Shown: positions 33,344 to 45,624, counted from the stretch's first letter. The stretch is 64,000 nucleotides of DNA from Arctopsyche grandis (GCF_051622035.1 NC_135357.1:32840191-32904190); one strand, 5' to 3'. The notes: generated by a model not told the origin, from the letters alone. Program-made: numbers and translations.

Positions 33344-33873
33344 TTAGAATGATTCTGATTCCCGAAACAAGTCAAGTATTTCAGTATTCTGAGTATCTGA
33401 TACAATTGTATCGGTTGGTGATAACCGCTCATTATATGCCGTAGTACGATTGCGATATTGCCCACTGCTGAAGGTTTCCTGTTCATGGTTTGGCTGTGTC
33501 GAGTATTGGCGATATTGCCCATTAACTGAAGTTTCTGCTCCATAATTCGATTGTGTCGTATATCTTCGGCTATATGTTGCTGGTTCATTATCAGCATAGC
33601 CTTGGCGAAACAGACCAAATTGCGAATGCTGAGTTTCCATAGGTTGCGGTTGTGCTCTTTGTATGACGTCCATTATCTCCATTCTGGCAAATAAATGGAG
33701 AATTCATTCTTTTCATTTTCTGCTAAGCTTTCCTCACACATTGTATTTGTGATTTCTTCCCATCTTCGTATTTTCACATCCCGATCACTATATTCTTCTG
33801 AAGACATATCCCATATTGCCTTACGATTTTCGATTTCTCGAATTAGTTTCTCTGTATCGAAACTCATTTTCAA
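33344..33873 (-). pseudogene. MADF-type protein of the Harbinger element, partial
   Basis: The upstream frame (33673-33873) reads FDTEKLIREIENRKAIWDMS and IRRWEEITN, the start of a MADF/Myb-like DNA-binding domain. A second frame (33344-33682) is Gln/Tyr-rich without a known domain. In Harbinger elements such a protein helps the transposase bind the transposon ends. The domain is cut short, probably by the deletion that removed the transposase core. Confidence 0.6.
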
Positions 33874-34340
33874 AAAGAAGTTAAAACTAGTTTCGGAGCG
33901 TAAAATACTTCTGGCTGCGTGCAGCCAGCTGGCTGCCGTGCAATCGTACGCGATCTATTGGCTGCCGCAGCCAGGAATTCTTGGCTGCCTAGTGCGCGGG
34001 CTCCAATGAGCCACCGTATGTTAGATTGGCTGCGGCAGCCTGGCTGCCTAGTGCGCGGCCAGTCTTAGTTATTGTTATATCTTAGGTTTCTCCATATTGC
34101 TCACCATAGATGTCTCTGTGGTTGTTTATCGAATATAAAATTCGTATTGTTACATGAAAGTTATTCATCGTTATTTATCGTATTAATACGATATTTGTAA
34201 TATCTGACGATAGATGTCAGATATTGTTTAGATTTACATGTATCTATGTAATAATTATGTGGACCAGGAAGGCGCATTTGGGGTTTACCTGTTAAGCCTT
34301 CCTGGTATATTTTTATATATGTATGTATGTAAAATAAACT

Positions 34341-34890
34341 TCTGATTGGATTTATATGAAATCCTCGTATTCTTGCTGAGTTGAACTTCAATGCTCCCAG
34401 CAAACTCAGATCTACTAGATACCGCGAATTATTCTTCTCACCTGTGGGCACGTACCAATTTAATGCTTTCGTTCCCTGTCGTCAGGGGCATCAAGCTCCT
34501 CAACCGGATTTCTATTAGATTGGATTTGTTTAATCTAAAATATACTGATCTGGTTGAGGTATTGTTTAGTTTGAGATCGTAGCACCTTATAACATATTAT
34601 ATTTTATATTTCATATTTTTACATTTTTATTTTTTTATATTTCATATTTTTATATTTTCATATTTTTATTTTTCATATTTTCATATTTTATATTTTTATA
34701 TTTCATATTTTTACAATTTTGTATTTTTATATTTGTTTTATCCATGTTTGTTTTTTAATTTTTTATAATAATAATACAATATAATATAATAATAATTAAT
34801 TTTCTTTTTATGTAGCTATAGTGACGACTTGGAGTTAATCTGTAAAGTCACTATGGCAAATTTTTAAATAAATAAATAAACGTCACCACA
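34341..34890 (+). pseudogene. LINE 3' end (jockey-like) with AT-rich UTR
   Basis: FPVVRGIKLLNRISIRLDLF and LKYTDLVEVLFSLRS are typical last residues of a jockey-like LINE ORF2. The ATATTTT-rich UTR and AAATAAATAAATAAA tail follow. Only the C-terminus remains. Confidence 0.6.
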
Positions 34891-35205
34891 CTCATTGATT
34901 CGCGGTGCGAGTTCGCGCCGTTATTCGCGCGCGAGTGTAGAGCCCACTTAATGATAATAATTTTATATGAAATCACATTTTGTATGAAACAGGTGTTTGC
35001 TAGCGCTTTCTCTCTCTTTCTTGCTTTTACATACGAGGGTGTGTATGAGATGCATTAGATATGAAAGGTGTTTGGCAGTTCTCTCTGTCTCTGTTTCTTT
35101 AATGGGTGAAAACGCAAGTGTGCAAGTGAGACGCACTAAGTTTATGATTTTTTTGGATCTCAATGGATATAATAGACCAAGCCCGAAATATAATAAATAA
35201 TCTAA
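34891..35205. other. No recognised feature
   Basis: Unique sequence with a GC-rich patch near 34905-34940. No gene or repeat recognised. Confidence 0.4.
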
Positions 35206-35209
35206 GTAA

Positions 35210-36040
35210 AACTCGAGGAAATTAGAAAAAACTATGATTTTGACTTTTCAATAATTTTCGAAAAAGCTAAATCACTCAGTGAAAAACTTGACATATCCAT
35301 TGAGGTCCCAAGGCAAGTAAAACGCGAATTGAATAGGAACAATATAACCAATAAAGATCCTGAAGATTTTTTTAAAAAATGTATACATATTCCAATGTTA
35401 GACAATATCATTATGGATGTAAAGGATAGGTTTTCAACTACATAAGTTAACCATCTATTTAAATATAAACATTATAGTCCCGAGTGTCCTGATAAATATA
35501 AATGATAATATTCTCAAAGAAAAGATTAACAACATTAATGAAAACAGCGTTTCGATTTAGGAAACAGTGATTTAGCAATTCAACTGAAGGATTCACTTGC
35601 TCGTCGAATAAACGAACGTCGGACTCGTGATTCTTCTTTATTCCAGTTTTTGCATAAGGGCAAACAGGACAACATGAATATTAACCCATTGTTAAATTTT
35701 GAGCGCTTAAATAAATCATCAAAAATAAACATGGTTGTTAGCATGTCCAAATCGTTAGATAATACTTCAGAGCCGGGTATAGAAATAATAGAAGTTGAAC
35801 TCTGTCAAAACAAACAACAACACCAGATTTATCAAATATAGTCAAAAAAGAGCTTAAAAATTTTAGAATCGATGGTAAGCGAGAAGTAAACCTCGAAAAC
35901 GTTATTACAATGTTAACTCCATACCACCCGCCATTGTGGAATCTAAGCATATTTTTTCAGCATGCGGAAAAATCTCGACTAAAATAAGATCATCGTTGGA
36001 CGATGAAACCTTAGGCACTCATTTTAAAATAAAAAATAAT
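35210..36040 (+). pseudogene. hAT transposase remnants
   Basis: First part: EVPRQVKRELNRNNI, EDFFKKCIHIPMLDNII and DVKDRFS match the middle of hAT transposases of the ZMYM/THAP-repressor type. Second part, near 35945-36025: FSACGKISTKIRSSLDDETL matches the hAT C-terminal dimerisation motif. Between them is a frame with KDSLARRINERRTRDSSLF. Stops and frame changes separate the parts. They may come from one or two elements. Confidence 0.6.
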
Positions 36041-36262
36041 AATTAAATTCAAAAATATGTTATAAAATAGCAAATATATATAATAATAAATGAATACTGT
36101 ATACTATACTTTTTTCGTTTTATTTTGTTATTTATACTTGTGTTTTATTATATATTCGTATTATTAATATTCTAAATAATATACCTACACATAAATACAA
36201 ATGTATATGTACTTATATGCAATTTAACATTTTTTTCTTATACGTTTAATTTATACCGATTA

Positions 36263-36722
36263 AGGTCTGACCGCACTATGCGACAACCGAACGATCCGAC
36301 ACTTCACAACAGTACGCGACCAAATATTGTTTGTATGAAATTGTATGAGACATAACGCACTACGCGACAGTCGCGTGACGTAGAACGACACCTTGCGTCA
36401 AAGTTGACTTTTCGACCGACTTTGAAGCAAGGTGTCGTTCGCGACGTGACGCAAGTGTCGACAACTATTCTCCTTCTTATCGTGACTTTGAAATAGCATG
36501 TAGCCATAATCTTTTGGTTTTTCTCGACTGTTCTTCTTCCTCGCATATCAAAGATACTATAATAGCGTCCGTTTCGTTCATCTTGCTCCGAGGTACCGAA
36601 CAAATGATTGACATAGTTTACTGCGTAGTGTCGCATCGCTGTCGTTCAAATGCGGTTTACCTAATATAGTCGCACACTGTTGTGCCGGATCGTTTGTTTG
36701 ACGCATAGTGCGGGTCAGACCT
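36263..36722. mobile_element. Harbinger-type MITE
   Basis: Ends AGGTCTGACCGCACTATGCG and, in reverse, AGGTCTGACCCGCACTATGC, with 3-bp TTA duplications on both sides. 460 bp, partly palindromic, no transposase. Confidence 0.8.
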
Positions 36723-36759
36723 TTAATCGGCACGCCTGGCAAATCCAACACGTGTGATG

Positions 36760-37205
36760 ACTAGAGGTAGGATAGTCACAGTGCTATCCATTGTTCGGCA
36801 AACCTTTAACAATGCATTTACAACCTTTGAACAGTACACGGCCCCCTCAGGCTCCGGTGACTAGTGATGACTAGACATAGGATAGACACAGTGCTTTTTC
36901 CAGGAATTGGGAGGGTTTAGCTCTATTTACAAAGCTAGAGTCCAAAAAAAAAAACGTTCGGCAAACCTTTAACAATGCAATGAACAATGCAGCACCCTAT
37001 GGGTCCATTTTTGCAAGACGGCACCTTGGTTATCCTACCTCTAGTGATGACTAGTGGCCGGATCCACAGCGCGCCATTTATTGTTCAATTGTTGTAAATT
37101 CTATTGTTCAATTGTTGTAAAAGGTTCGCCCAAACTTTTTTTTGTACTCTAGCTTTGTAAATATAGCCAAACCGCCCCGATTCCTGGAAAAAGCACTGTC
37201 TCTAA
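36760..37205. repeat. Cluster of palindromic repeat pieces (TTGTTC..GTTGTAAA family)
   Basis: Several overlapping pieces of the family at 6095 and 7010: TTCGGCAAACCTTTAACAATG occurs twice, TTATTGTTCAATTGTTGTAAA once, and GGAAAAAGCACTGTC at the end. It looks like repeated insertion or rearrangement of one MITE family. Confidence 0.55.
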
Positions 37206-37296
37206 CCGCAGTCTAAGTATAACATAATTTTAAATATAGAGTACATGGTTGTAGACTGCGTAAAATTTAGGCCAGATATTAGTTCGTGTGATCAAC

Positions 37297-37352
37297 TGAC
37301 GTTTGCATATATGTATGTAAACTTTACGAACTAGCGATTTATTCTCTGAACC
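37297..37352 (+). promoter_or_regulatory. Class I ZAD-gene leader, gene 7
   Basis: TGACGTTTGCATATATG with an extra TATG, so 56 bp to the ATG. Confidence 0.6.
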
Positions 37353-39036
37353 ATGGAATGTAGACTTTGTCTCCGTAATGCTCCAATTGTGTCTTCTGTC
37401 TCCATCTATGATTATCCTCATCCATTAGTCCAATGCATTTTGACCAGCTATCAACTACAAGTCAGTTAAAGATAATTTCAACAACTCAATCGTTGGCATA
37501 CCAGACTCATTACTATTATTTATTTTACAGGTTGATAGATATGATTTAATGCCAGATACGATATGTCTGTCATGTAAAAATAATCTGGGATTGTTGAGCA
37601 ATTTTAAAAATATTTGTATTCAGAGTGAGGAAACACAGAAACAAAGGCTCGCTGAGAGTTTATATATCAAAATAGAAGAAGTTATATTGGATGATTTAAT
37701 TTGGAAAGATGAGATTGGTATTAATTCGACATTGGCTGTTAAAGATGAGACTAATAAATCAGAGCTAATCAATTCAGGGAAAGAATTTTTAGGAGACTAT
37801 TCAAAGCAAAACGCTTTATTAATAGAACATGAAAATGTCAGGAAAAATTCACAAGTATGACTTCAGTATTTGGCAAGTGTTAAAAATGTATTCCGATCAT
37901 TGTATAATCGTTGTTTTATTTTGCAGATACGTGCCAGATACAGAAAATCTCACAATGGGGTGATATCGCACAAATGCGAAATCTGCTCAAAATCGTTCAC
38001 TACAAAATGTAGCCTCAAGCGACATGTAAAATCTCATACGGGGAAGTCGAAGCATAGCCTAGTGATTTATATGAAATCTCAAACGTACGAATGCGATTTA
38101 TGTTCTGAATCGTTCAACGCTAAAGCTAACCTCATAGAACACATCAATTCTCACAATGGGATAAAACCATACCAATGTAAAGTTTGTTTGATTTCATTCT
38201 CAAGTAAGTCTACCTTCCGGGGACATGTAAAGATTCACACCAGGAAGAGTCGATTCAAATGCGATATGTGCTCTAAATCATTCACTGCTAAGACTAACCT
38301 TGTGGATCATATGAATTCTCACAACGGGCTAAAACCATACGGATGTGAATTGTGTTTAGTTTCATTCACTCATAGGTCTGCCCTCTGGGCACATATAAAG
38401 ACTCACACCGGGGAGAGACGGTTCAAGTGCGAAATGTGTCCTAAATCGTTCATTGTTAAGCCTAACCTCATAGATCATATGAATTTTCACAATGGGATAA
38501 AACCATACCAATGTGAAGTTTGTTTGACTTCATTCAGTCATAGGGCTTCTTTCTGGATACATGCAAAGACTCACACCGGGAAGAAACGGTTCAAGTGCGA
38601 AATGTGTTCTAAATCGTTCACTACCAAGCCTACTCTCGTGAACCATATGAATTCTCACACGGGGATAAAGCCATACCAATGTGAATATTGTTTGATGTCA
38701 TTCACTCGTAGGTCTGCCCTCTCGAAACATTCAAAAACTCATACCAAAGAGAGTCTGTTCAAATGCGATATTTGTTCAAGAACTTACATTCTGAAGCATA
38801 ACCTAGTGGTCCATATGAAATCACACACTGGGTCGAAATCTCAGACTGGGGCGAAATTGCACAAATGTGAAATGTGTACTAAATCATATACTACTAAATC
38901 TAGCCTCATGGAGCATATGAATTCTCACAATGGGATAAAACCATTCCAATGTGAAGTTTGTTTGATTTCATTCACTCATAGGTCTTCTCTTCGGGTACAT
39001 GTAAAGACTCACACCGGGGAGAGACAATTCAAATGA
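37353..39036 (+). CDS. ZAD-C2H2 zinc-finger protein, gene 7 (12 fingers plus a relic)
   Basis: Exons 37353-37460, 37531-37854 and 37927-39036 give about 513 residues. ZAD pairs are MECRLC and TICLSC; C8 of most paralogues is R here. An A-type linker follows. Exon 3 opens IRARYRKSHNGVISHKC. Between fingers 1 and 2 the stretch KSKHSLVIYMKSQTY is the worn-down helix half of a former finger that has lost its cysteines. The later fingers (RTYILKHNLVVHMKSH and the TGSKSQTGAKLHKC spacer) match the repeated block of gene 8. It ends in AAATGA. Confidence 0.9.
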
Positions 39037-39296
39037 AACATTTGTCTACAGTCTTTATATTCTAGTCAGATAACTTAAAGGCTTTTATGTGCAGCCTGAC
39101 ACTCATAATCGTTACCAGATAAAACTTCAAAACTTGTCTGAAACAACAAAGTTTACAGGGAACTGAAAAATGATTGACGGTAGTGTCTTTTAACCTGTAT
39201 GTACTACATCGTCTTTCGAGATTCCAAATTAGTCTAAACAAATTAAAAATTTATCTCTTCATCAGAAATTATCGGTTTTTAAATAAGCGTATGAAT

Positions 39297-39480
39297 TTGA
39301 AATGCTTTGCACATGGCGATCTCGCACACGTCATGAAAATCTCGAAGACGGAATATCTGTCACTCGAAAATTCCACCCAACGAGAATCACCCACGCTTAC
39401 GAGAATTCAAGTTCTAGATATTCCGTATTCGCAATTTTCGTGTCGATTGTGCACGGGTGCGAAATTGTCTTTTTACCATT
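39297..39480. mobile_element. MITE-C relative
   Basis: CTCGCACACGTCATGAAAAT and ATATTCCGTATTCGCAATTT resemble MITE-C and MITE-B. The ends are decayed. Confidence 0.45.
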
Positions 39481-39499
39481 TTTAATATTTTGGATATAT

Positions 39500-40610
39500 T
39501 TGTAATGTTTATAGGGCGGGTGTCTAAATTTCGACCGTTTCTCGCCCTATGGAAATTCAGTTGAATAAGTGCTATCGTACATATGTACGGTGAATGAGAT
39601 AGTTGCTCGACTTCTGAGGAGTGGATAGGCTGAACTCCTGAAACTCACTGGCGTTTGGCTTAGGGCGCTGGGTCACTGCAAGGAAAGTGACTGGACGGAA
39701 ATTCGAAAGATGGAAAAATTAAAACCAATTCGTCGATTCGTCGTTAACGTAGGGCGAGGCTATCTATCTCTTGCATCATTTTATCATATTTCGTTCGGCT
39801 GTCCTGGGCTTTGCTCGTGTCGTTCGCGTCGACTTGTTGTTATCTGTGTGCACGTATTGTTACGTTCGTGTACAATGGGTGATTGTTGTCGCATGTGGCG
39901 CGAACTTTGTTTCGATGCGATTAATCGCATCGAAAAAAGAAGATTTGCTATTGTAAAGCAGTTTCTTCGATGCTCAAATTCTCAAGTACCCGTTAGAAGT
40001 AATGTGCCGCCTCCTTCCCTTTCTCCTGTTGCTGATGCTGCCGTGAGGATGGGTAGCTCCAAGCGGAATAAAAAGAAATGGACGTAAGTCTGGTCAGCGT
40101 TTTGATGGTGGCGAATACTGACACCCGTCACCCGGCCTTCGATGGTTGAACAACCTGCGCTTCGGTGAAAATTTGAGGTGGGAACAGCGGCTGCTGGAAA
40201 CGGCTGTTTCCATAAAAAGACAGGTTCTCATACATACATATATGGAAGCTCGCCTTTGGCGATCTAATCTAAAATTTTGTATGACTTTTGGCGCTCTAAT
40301 TTTAAATTTTAAAACGCCTTTGGCGCATCGTGTGGCGTCCTAACTTATTTGGCGCCCTCGGGCGCCGCCCGACCAGCCCTCCTCTAAAACCGGTACTGCA
40401 ATTTAGGACTTGAACTGAATAGTGTAAATGTGCCATTATGAGTTATGGACGTGCGCATTCGGTCTATTGTCACGGATATTCCATTGGATCCGTAAAGATC
40501 TTTCAAATCTCTAACCCCGACCTACGCTGACGATGAGTAGACGAATGGATTTTAATTATTTCCATCTTTCGACTTTCCATCGAGTCACTTTCTTTGAACC
40601 AGGAGGTAAA
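39500..40610. repeat. Inverted-repeat element of unknown family
   Basis: About 39675-39755 (AAGTGACTGGACGGAAATTC, CGAAAGATGGAAAAATTAAA) is matched in reverse by about 40515-40605. The left edge (39515-39575) resembles 13590-13650, so LTR material may be involved. The interior is moderately GC-rich with no recognisable product. Confidence 0.5.
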
Positions 40611-40832
40611 CTTATAGTAATTTAAATTTGATGATTTTTACGTGTATTTGCTATCTTCGTGCATAATAAATACTTATAAATTAAAAAAATATCTCCATGT
40701 ATTCTCATTTGTTCTTAAATAACACATGTTTTTTAACTTGACCAGTTAGATCGGGGATTCTTAACCTTTTCTGGATTTACAGAATATAGTATTGATCAGT
40801 GTAGAGCGGACTATTTCATGCTGGTATAATAA

Positions 40833-41208
40833 TGTTACGTACGCCGCGGATTAAGCGAATATAATCCCAGAGACTGTGTGACCGTTCAAGAATTATCTGT
40901 TACCGGATTAACTAAATGCATACCGTGCGACTGGTATAAGTGGTTTTAAGGATTAGCGACAAGCTAAGTGCATGAAACAATGATTGCACTTCAAATACCG
41001 TGGGAATACATATCCGAATACGTGACTATACAGTAGGTAAACAGATTAGACGTCCTGAGAGATCTACCCCTTATAAGGCGGTACGTAGGCGATATCAGGT
41101 CATTCTGGACGGAGCAGTGGCAATACGTGTATCTCCATAATCATCAGTAAATGCTGTGATACGACTGTTGGCCTTTTACTTGGATCCTCCACCCGCCCCT
41201 ACGCAACA
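40833..41208 (+). mobile_element. Solo LTR fossil (gypsy-like guess)
   Basis: 376 bp starting TGTTACGTAC and ending ACGCAACA, flanked by ATAA on both sides. These are the features of a lone LTR with a 4-bp target duplication. No internal region remains. Confidence 0.55.
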
Positions 41209-41339
41209 ATAATAATAAAATATATAAAAACGGACGCGATGTATGTAATAAGTTTGTGCCGGATGAGTCAACCAGGAATGAGATTTCAAAAAAACAAATT
41301 TTAGAATGCCAGGATGTATTATTAATTATTATTATATAA

Positions 41340-41741
41340 TATATCGATTTCGATTCCTTTTTCGGTTCCGGATCCGGTTTCCTTTTTTATTTTCAATTCC
41401 GGATTTCTTTTTTAGTTCACGATCCAGATTCTTATTTCAGTTCCGGATCCAGATTCTTTTTCAGTTCCGCTTTCGGATTCCTGCTTCAGTTCCGGGTTTA
41501 TTTTTTAGTTCACGGTCCAGATTCTTATTTCAGTTCCGGATCCAGATTCATTTTTCAGTCCCGGTTCCGGATTCCTGCTTCAGTTCCGGGTCCGAATTCC
41601 TTTTTCAGTTTCGATTCCCGATTCCCGATTTCTGTTTCAGTTCCGATTAATTATCACTACACGTATCGTAAATTTATTTTAAATCATGTATCAATTTGTT
41701 TCCGAAACCACCCGTTGAAAATTCAACGGGCACAACACTAG
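41340..41741 (+). mobile_element. Non-autonomous Helitron-like element with minisatellite
   Basis: A minisatellite of about 24-bp units (TTTCAGTTCCGGATCCAGAT) is followed by the 3' hairpin CCCGTTGAAAATTCAACGGG and terminal CTAG at 41738-41741. The terminal 60 bp matches the element at 3135-3532, but the internal repeat is different. Confidence 0.7.
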
Positions 41742-42106
41742 AATTTTTATAAAAGTGCAATATATAAACATGGATTATACGGTCCAAGCTCCCGATAGTA
41801 AGTTATTTTTTAATGTAAAAATTGATTGCCTCATTCCAACTGTATAATGGCGGCAAATCCAGGAAATTAGCAGGGGGCCATTTCTAATTTTTAATACTCA
41901 CATTTTTTTTTTTTTCAAAAATAGACGTACATATATTCAGTTATATTATTAATTTATTCATTAATTAATTCATGTATGTTCACTAAGCAGCTAGAAAATG
42001 AAAGCTTGGCGGTAAATAGTAAGTAACAAAAATATCATTTTATATTTTGGGTATATGGTTGTAGAATGCATTAAATTTAGGCCAGATATTAGTTTGTGTT
42101 TTCAAT

Positions 42107-42158
42107 TGACGTTTGCATATATATAACTTTTTTGAATTGGCGATTTATTCTTTAAACT
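42107..42158 (+). promoter_or_regulatory. Class I ZAD-gene leader, gene 8
   Basis: TGACGTTTGCATATATA block ending at the ATG. Confidence 0.6.
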
Positions 42159-45100
42159 ATGGAATGCAGACTTTGTCTCTGTACTGCTCCAATCGAGTCT
42201 TCTGTCTCCATCCACGATCATCCTCATCCATTGGCTGAATGCATTTTGACCTGCTGTCAGCTACATGTCAGTTACAGATACTTTTAACAACTCAATCGTT
42301 GGCTCACCAGACTCATTACTACTATTTATATTACAGGTTAAAAAAGATGATTTGTTGCCAAATACTATATGCCTTTCATGTAAAAGCAATCTGGGATTGT
42401 TGAGCAACTTTAGAAACATTTGTATTCAGAGTGAAGAAACACAGAAACTAAGGCTGGCTGAGAGTTCAGATCTCAAAAAGGAAGAAATTATATTGGATGA
42501 TATAATTTGGGAGGATGATATTGATATTAACTCCACATCAAATGTATGTCAACCGATCGTTGACGATGAGATTAATAAACCAGAGTCACGAAATTCGGAT
42601 AAAGTATTTTTCGAAGCAGACCATTCAAGGCAAAACGCCACAACAATAGAAAATGAAATTCGGAGTGATGAAACACAGAGACTAAAGCTCGCCGAGAGTT
42701 TAGATATCAAAATAGAAGAAGTTATATTGGATGATTTAATTTGGGAGGATGAGATTAATGAAGCGGAGTCGAGCAATTCAGGAAAAGAATTTTTAGCAAA
42801 GCAAAACGCTTTATTAATACAAAATGAAAATGTCAGGAAAAATTCACAAGTATGACTTTACTATTTGGCAAGTGTAACAAACGTAATGTGATCATTGTAT
42901 AATCGTTGTTTTATTTTGCAGATACGTGCCAGATACAGAAAATCTCACTCTAGGGTATCGATATCGCACAAATGCGAAATGTGCTTAAAATCTTTCACTA
43001 CTAAGTTTAGCCTCAATCGACATATAAAATCTCATACTAATACAGTGAAATACGAATGCGATTCATGTTCTAAATCGTTCAATGCTAAAGCTAGCCTCAT
43101 ACGACATATCAATTCTCACAATGGGATAAAACCATACCGATGTAAAGTTTGTTTGATTTCATTCTCAAGTAAGTCTAACTTCCGGGGACATGTAAAGATT
43201 CACACCAGGGAGAGTCGGTTAAAATGCGATATGTGCTCTAAATCGTTCACTGCTAAGACTAACCTTGTGGATCATATGAATTCTCACAACGGATTAAAAC
43301 CATACGGATGTGAACTGTGTTCGGTTTCATTCACTTATAGGTCTGCCCTCTGGGCACATACACAGACTCACACCGGGAACATATCGCACAAATGCGAAAT
43401 TTGCTTAAAATCTTTCACTACTAAAAGTAAGCTCAATCGACATTTATTATCTCATACTGGAGTAAAATCGTACAAATGCGATTTATGTTATAAATCGTTC
43501 AATACTAGAGATTACCTCATACAACATATCAATTGTCACAATGGGATAAAACCATACCGATGTAAAGTTTGTTTGATTTCATTCTCAAGTAAGTTTAACC
43601 TCCAGATACATGTAAAGATTCACACCAAGAACAGTCAGCTTAAATGCGATACGTGTTCTAAATCGTTCACTCTGATGCATGAACTAGTTGTTCATATGAA
43701 ATCCCACATGAAATCGTACAAATGCGAAATATGTTCTAAATCGTTAACTACTAAGACTCACCTAGCGGAGCACATGAATTCTCACAATGGTTTAAAACCA
43801 CACCGTTGTGAATTGTGTTTGGTTTCATTCGCTCACAAATCTACCCTCTGGGCACATATAAAAACTCACACTCACACATATAAAGAGAGACGATTATTCA
43901 AGTGCGAAATTTGTCCCAAAGCGTTCTTTGTTAAGCCTAACCTCGTAGATCATATGAACTTTCACAATGGGACAAAACCATACCAATGTGAAGTTTGTTC
44001 GATGTCATTCATTCATAGGTATGCCCTCCAGAAACATGCGAAAACTCACACCAGTGAGAGACTGTTTCAATGCGACTATTGTTCAAAGTCGTTCAATCTG
44101 AAGCATTTACTATCGTCTCATATAAAATATCACATCGGATTGAAATCGCACAATTGCGAATTGTGTTCCAATACGTACAATTATAAATCCAGCCTCTTGG
44201 AGCATATGAATTTTCACAATGGGATAAAACCACACCAATGTGAAGTTTGTTCGATGTCATTCACGCATAGGGCTTCCTATCGGGGACATGTAAAGACTCA
44301 CACCAGGGAGAAACTGTTCAAATGCGAAGTGTGTTCTAAATCGTTCACTACCAAACTTACTCTCTTTAACCATAGGAATTCTCACGATGGGATAAAGCCA
44401 CACCAATGTAAAATTTGTTTGATGTCATTCACGCGTAGTTCTGCCCTCTCGAAACATTCAAAAATTCACACCAAAGAGAGTCTGTTCAAATGCGATATTT
44501 GTTCGAGGACGTACATTCTGAAGCATAACCTAGTGGTCCATATGAAGTCACACACTGGGTCGAAATCTCACACCGGGGTGAAATTGCACAAATGCGAAAT
44601 GTGTAGTAAATCATACACCACTAAACCTAGCCTCACGGAGCATATGAATTCTCACAATGGGATAAAACCATTCCGATGCGATGTTTGTTTGATTTCATTC
44701 ACTCATAGAAATTCCCTCCGAGTACATCTAAAGACTCACACCGGGAAGAGACAGTTCAGATGCAAAATGTGTCCTAAATCGTTCACGGCTAAGCCTAACC
44801 TCCTAGATCATATGAATTTTCACAACAGGATAAAACCATACCAATGTGAAGTTTGTTCCACTTCATTCAGTCATAAGGCTTCCTTCTTGGTACATGCAAA
44901 GACTCACACCGAGAAGAAACGGTTCGAGTGCGGAATGTGTTCTAAATCGTTCACTACCAAGCCTACCCTCGTGAACCATATCAATTCTCACACGGGGATA
45001 AATCCATACCAATGTAAATTTTGTTTGATGTCATTCACTCGTAGGTCTGCCCTCTCGAAACATTTAAAAACTCACACCAAGGAGAGTCTGTTCAAATGCG

Positions 45101-45624
45101 ATATTTGCTCAAGAACGTACATTCTGAAGCATAAACTAGTGCTCCATATGAAATCACATACTGGGTCGAAATCTCAGACTGGGGAGAAATTGCACAATTG
45201 TGATATGTGTACTAAATCGTATACTACTAGATCTAGCCTCATGGAGCATATGAATTCTCACACGGGTATAAAGCCATACCGATGTAAATTTTGTTCGATG
45301 TCATTCACGCGTAGGTCTGCCCTTTCGAAACATATAAACACTCACACCAAGGAGAGTCTGTTCAAATGCGATATTTGTTCAAGAACGTACATTCAGAAGC
45401 ATAAACTAGTGCTCCATATGAAATCACATACCGAGTCGAAATCTCAGACTGGGGCGAAATTACACAAATGCGAAATGTGTACTAAATCCTATACCACTAA
45501 ACCTAGCCTCACGGAGCATATGAATTCTCACAACGGGATAAAGCCATACCGATGCGAAGTTTGTTTGATTTCATTCACTCATAGAAATTCCCTCCGGGTT
45601 CATCTAAAGACTCATATCGGGTAG
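42159..45624 (+). CDS. ZAD-C2H2 zinc-finger protein, gene 8 (31 fingers)
   Basis: Exons 42159-42266, 42337-42849 and 42922-45624 give about 1107 residues, the largest in the cluster. The ZAD has MECRLC and TICLSC. Exon 2 is 171 codons instead of about 92-114: a C-type linker (LKKEEIILDDIIWEDDI) is followed by a second, A-type linker (IKIEEVILDDLIWEDEI) that restarts at a repeated QSEETQ/RSDETQ motif. Exon 3 opens IRARYRKSH and has thirty-one C2H2 fingers. The block KCDICSRTYI.KH... plus the TGSKSQTG spacer plus KSYTT... occurs three times near the C-terminus. The frame stops at TAG five codons before the family AAATGA position. Exon 1 ends CAT instead of CAA before the donor. Confidence 0.9.

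Larger units (their letters stand above)
32906..34064. mobile_element. PIF/Harbinger transposon, internally deleted
   Basis: Inverted ends contain TTGGCCGCGCACTAGGCAGC and its near-exact mirror, and continue GCCAGGCTGCCGCAGCCA. A 3-bp target duplication TTA (32903-32905 and 34065-34067) is the Harbinger hallmark. Its two usual genes are represented by a transposase first exon (+) and a MADF protein (-), but the DDE catalytic region is missing. It should be mobile only with outside help. Confidence 0.85.
32700..34340 (+). mobile_element. tRNA-derived SINE, copy 3, split by a Harbinger element
   Basis: The head with GTGGTCTAGTGGTGAATG and B-box GAGTTCGATTCC, plus the body, lie at 32700-32905. 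The rest, with ATAGATGTCTC and the CCAGGAAGGC..GCCTTCCTGG tail hairpin, lies at 34065-34340. The two halves are separated by the element at 32906-34064. Confidence 0.75.

Noticed and set aside
39710-40087. 125-residue frame within the inverted-repeat element
   Set aside because: Part of it is the arm of the inverted repeat; no similarity is recognised and there is no splice or start support.
4290-45620. Regular repeats resembling a CRISPR-like or satellite array
   Set aside because: The periodicity is that of tandem zinc fingers in an open reading frame; the genome is eukaryotic.
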